Assembly: GCA_950059285.1 (NCBI GenBank)
Contig: CATLTV010000024.1
Coordinates: 1-41,262 of the forward strand
Length of the DNA: 41,262 nt
Direction of reading: 5' to 3'
DNA from: an uncultured Pseudomonadota bacterium
Lineage (GTDB): Bacteria; Myxococcota_A; Bradymonadia; Bradymonadales; Bradymonadaceae
Both the position numbers and the translations under genes were made by a program. Each line of letters opens with the position of its first letter. Within the stretch, counting starts at the first letter, position 1. Shown one piece after another: positions 40,985 to 41,262 of the stretch. The notes under the pieces were generated by a model. The model was not told where the DNA came from. It worked only from the letters and a program-made list of their open reading frames with translations, and made no database searches.

Positions 40985-41262
40985 AACCATAAACAACTAA
41001 AAACAAAAGAATTTTATAACTTATTTCAAAAGCAGGACCGAGGAGGAGAAGTGAGAGGAGTTCAAGCTCAAGGAGATGAGCCCGAAGCTGTGACAGCGTC
41101 ACCGCGAGTGGCTCTGATTACAAAAAACGCAGGGATTGGGCTCCTCTTACAATCATCCGATGGGAGGGTTTTGAAACAAGTTCTAAGAGGGTGTTGACAG
41201 TTTTCTAGTGAGGGGCCAAACGACGTACCATAAGTCCGATTGAGGTGATATCAATCCATGCT
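40985..41262. other. Unassigned right end; weak signs of a mobile-element edge
   Basis: No gene can be supported in these 278 bases. A local hairpin GTGAC-AGC-GTCAC (41090-41102) lies inside a wider GAGCC/GGCTC pair (41078-41114). The stretch around 41160-41205 (GAGGGTGTTGACAG) resembles the ends of some insertion sequences, and on the minus strand short frames are broken by stops. The window edge prevents a decision. Confidence 0.3.

Noticed and set aside
41078-41114. Group II intron domain V-like hairpin (GAGCC ... GGCTC)
   Set aside because: It lacks the GNRA tetraloop, the two-base bulge and the catalytic AGC layout; no reverse transcriptase is nearby.

Overview
The window reads as chromosomal DNA of a Gram-negative, deltaproteobacterium-like bacterium, most likely Myxococcota and perhaps Bradymonadales (inference). 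The evidence is many Cys-rich lipoproteins with lipoboxes, two proteins ending in MYXO-CTERM-like tails (Cys, hydrophobic stretch, RRR), Asp/Met-rich linkers, a Hanks-type kinase with one membrane segment, a TonB-dependent receptor and an OmpA-like barrel. No rRNA, tRNA, CRISPR array or intact insertion sequence was seen. Base composition looks close to half G+C by eye.

Layout. 1-8.8 kb, mostly minus strand: TonB receptor, lipoprotein, Ser/Thr kinase, a 0.8-kb gene-poor stretch with a possible gene remnant, an endonuclease III-like protein that has lost its catalytic Asp, and a lipoprotein with a CXXCH motif. 9-14 kb, plus strand: a HEAT-like lipoprotein coupled to a metzincin-type lipoprotein, a Cys-rich surface protein and a 2OG-Fe(II) oxygenase. 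14-21.5 kb, minus strand: a compact seven-gene operon built on a MoxR AAA+ ATPase and a vWA protein with a zincin-like motif, four proteins of unknown family and a PaaK-like adenylating enzyme. This is the best candidate for an undescribed system. 21.7-26.3 kb: a MYXO-CTERM-like protein, an Rnl-type RNA ligase, a hydrophobic protein with a TPR partner, and a histidine phosphatase. 26.5-33.5 kb: HutH, AlkC, a MurF-alanine racemase fusion and a repeat-containing lipoprotein. 33.6-41 kb: a large regulator with a C-terminal winged helix, an outer-membrane barrel, an M20 dipeptidase operon with a membrane protein and a DUF423 protein, an ADP-ribosylglycohydrolase, and an unassigned right end.

Three genome-scale signals stand out. 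First, the plus strand is strongly G/T-rich up to about 26.4 kb and strongly C/A-rich after it, whatever the gene orientation. This is the pattern of a replication terminus, or of an inversion breakpoint. Second, gene ends carry unusually long perfect inverted repeats, with arms of 20-40 bp and loops of 0-9 nt, each different in sequence. They look like this lineage's transcription terminators. Third, a short palindromic repeat with core TGTAAAA-N-TTTTACA recurs in three 3'-flanking regions.

All calls were made by eye from protein and DNA sequence. Gene starts were moved to the codon best supported by a ribosome binding site, signal peptide or gene overlap.
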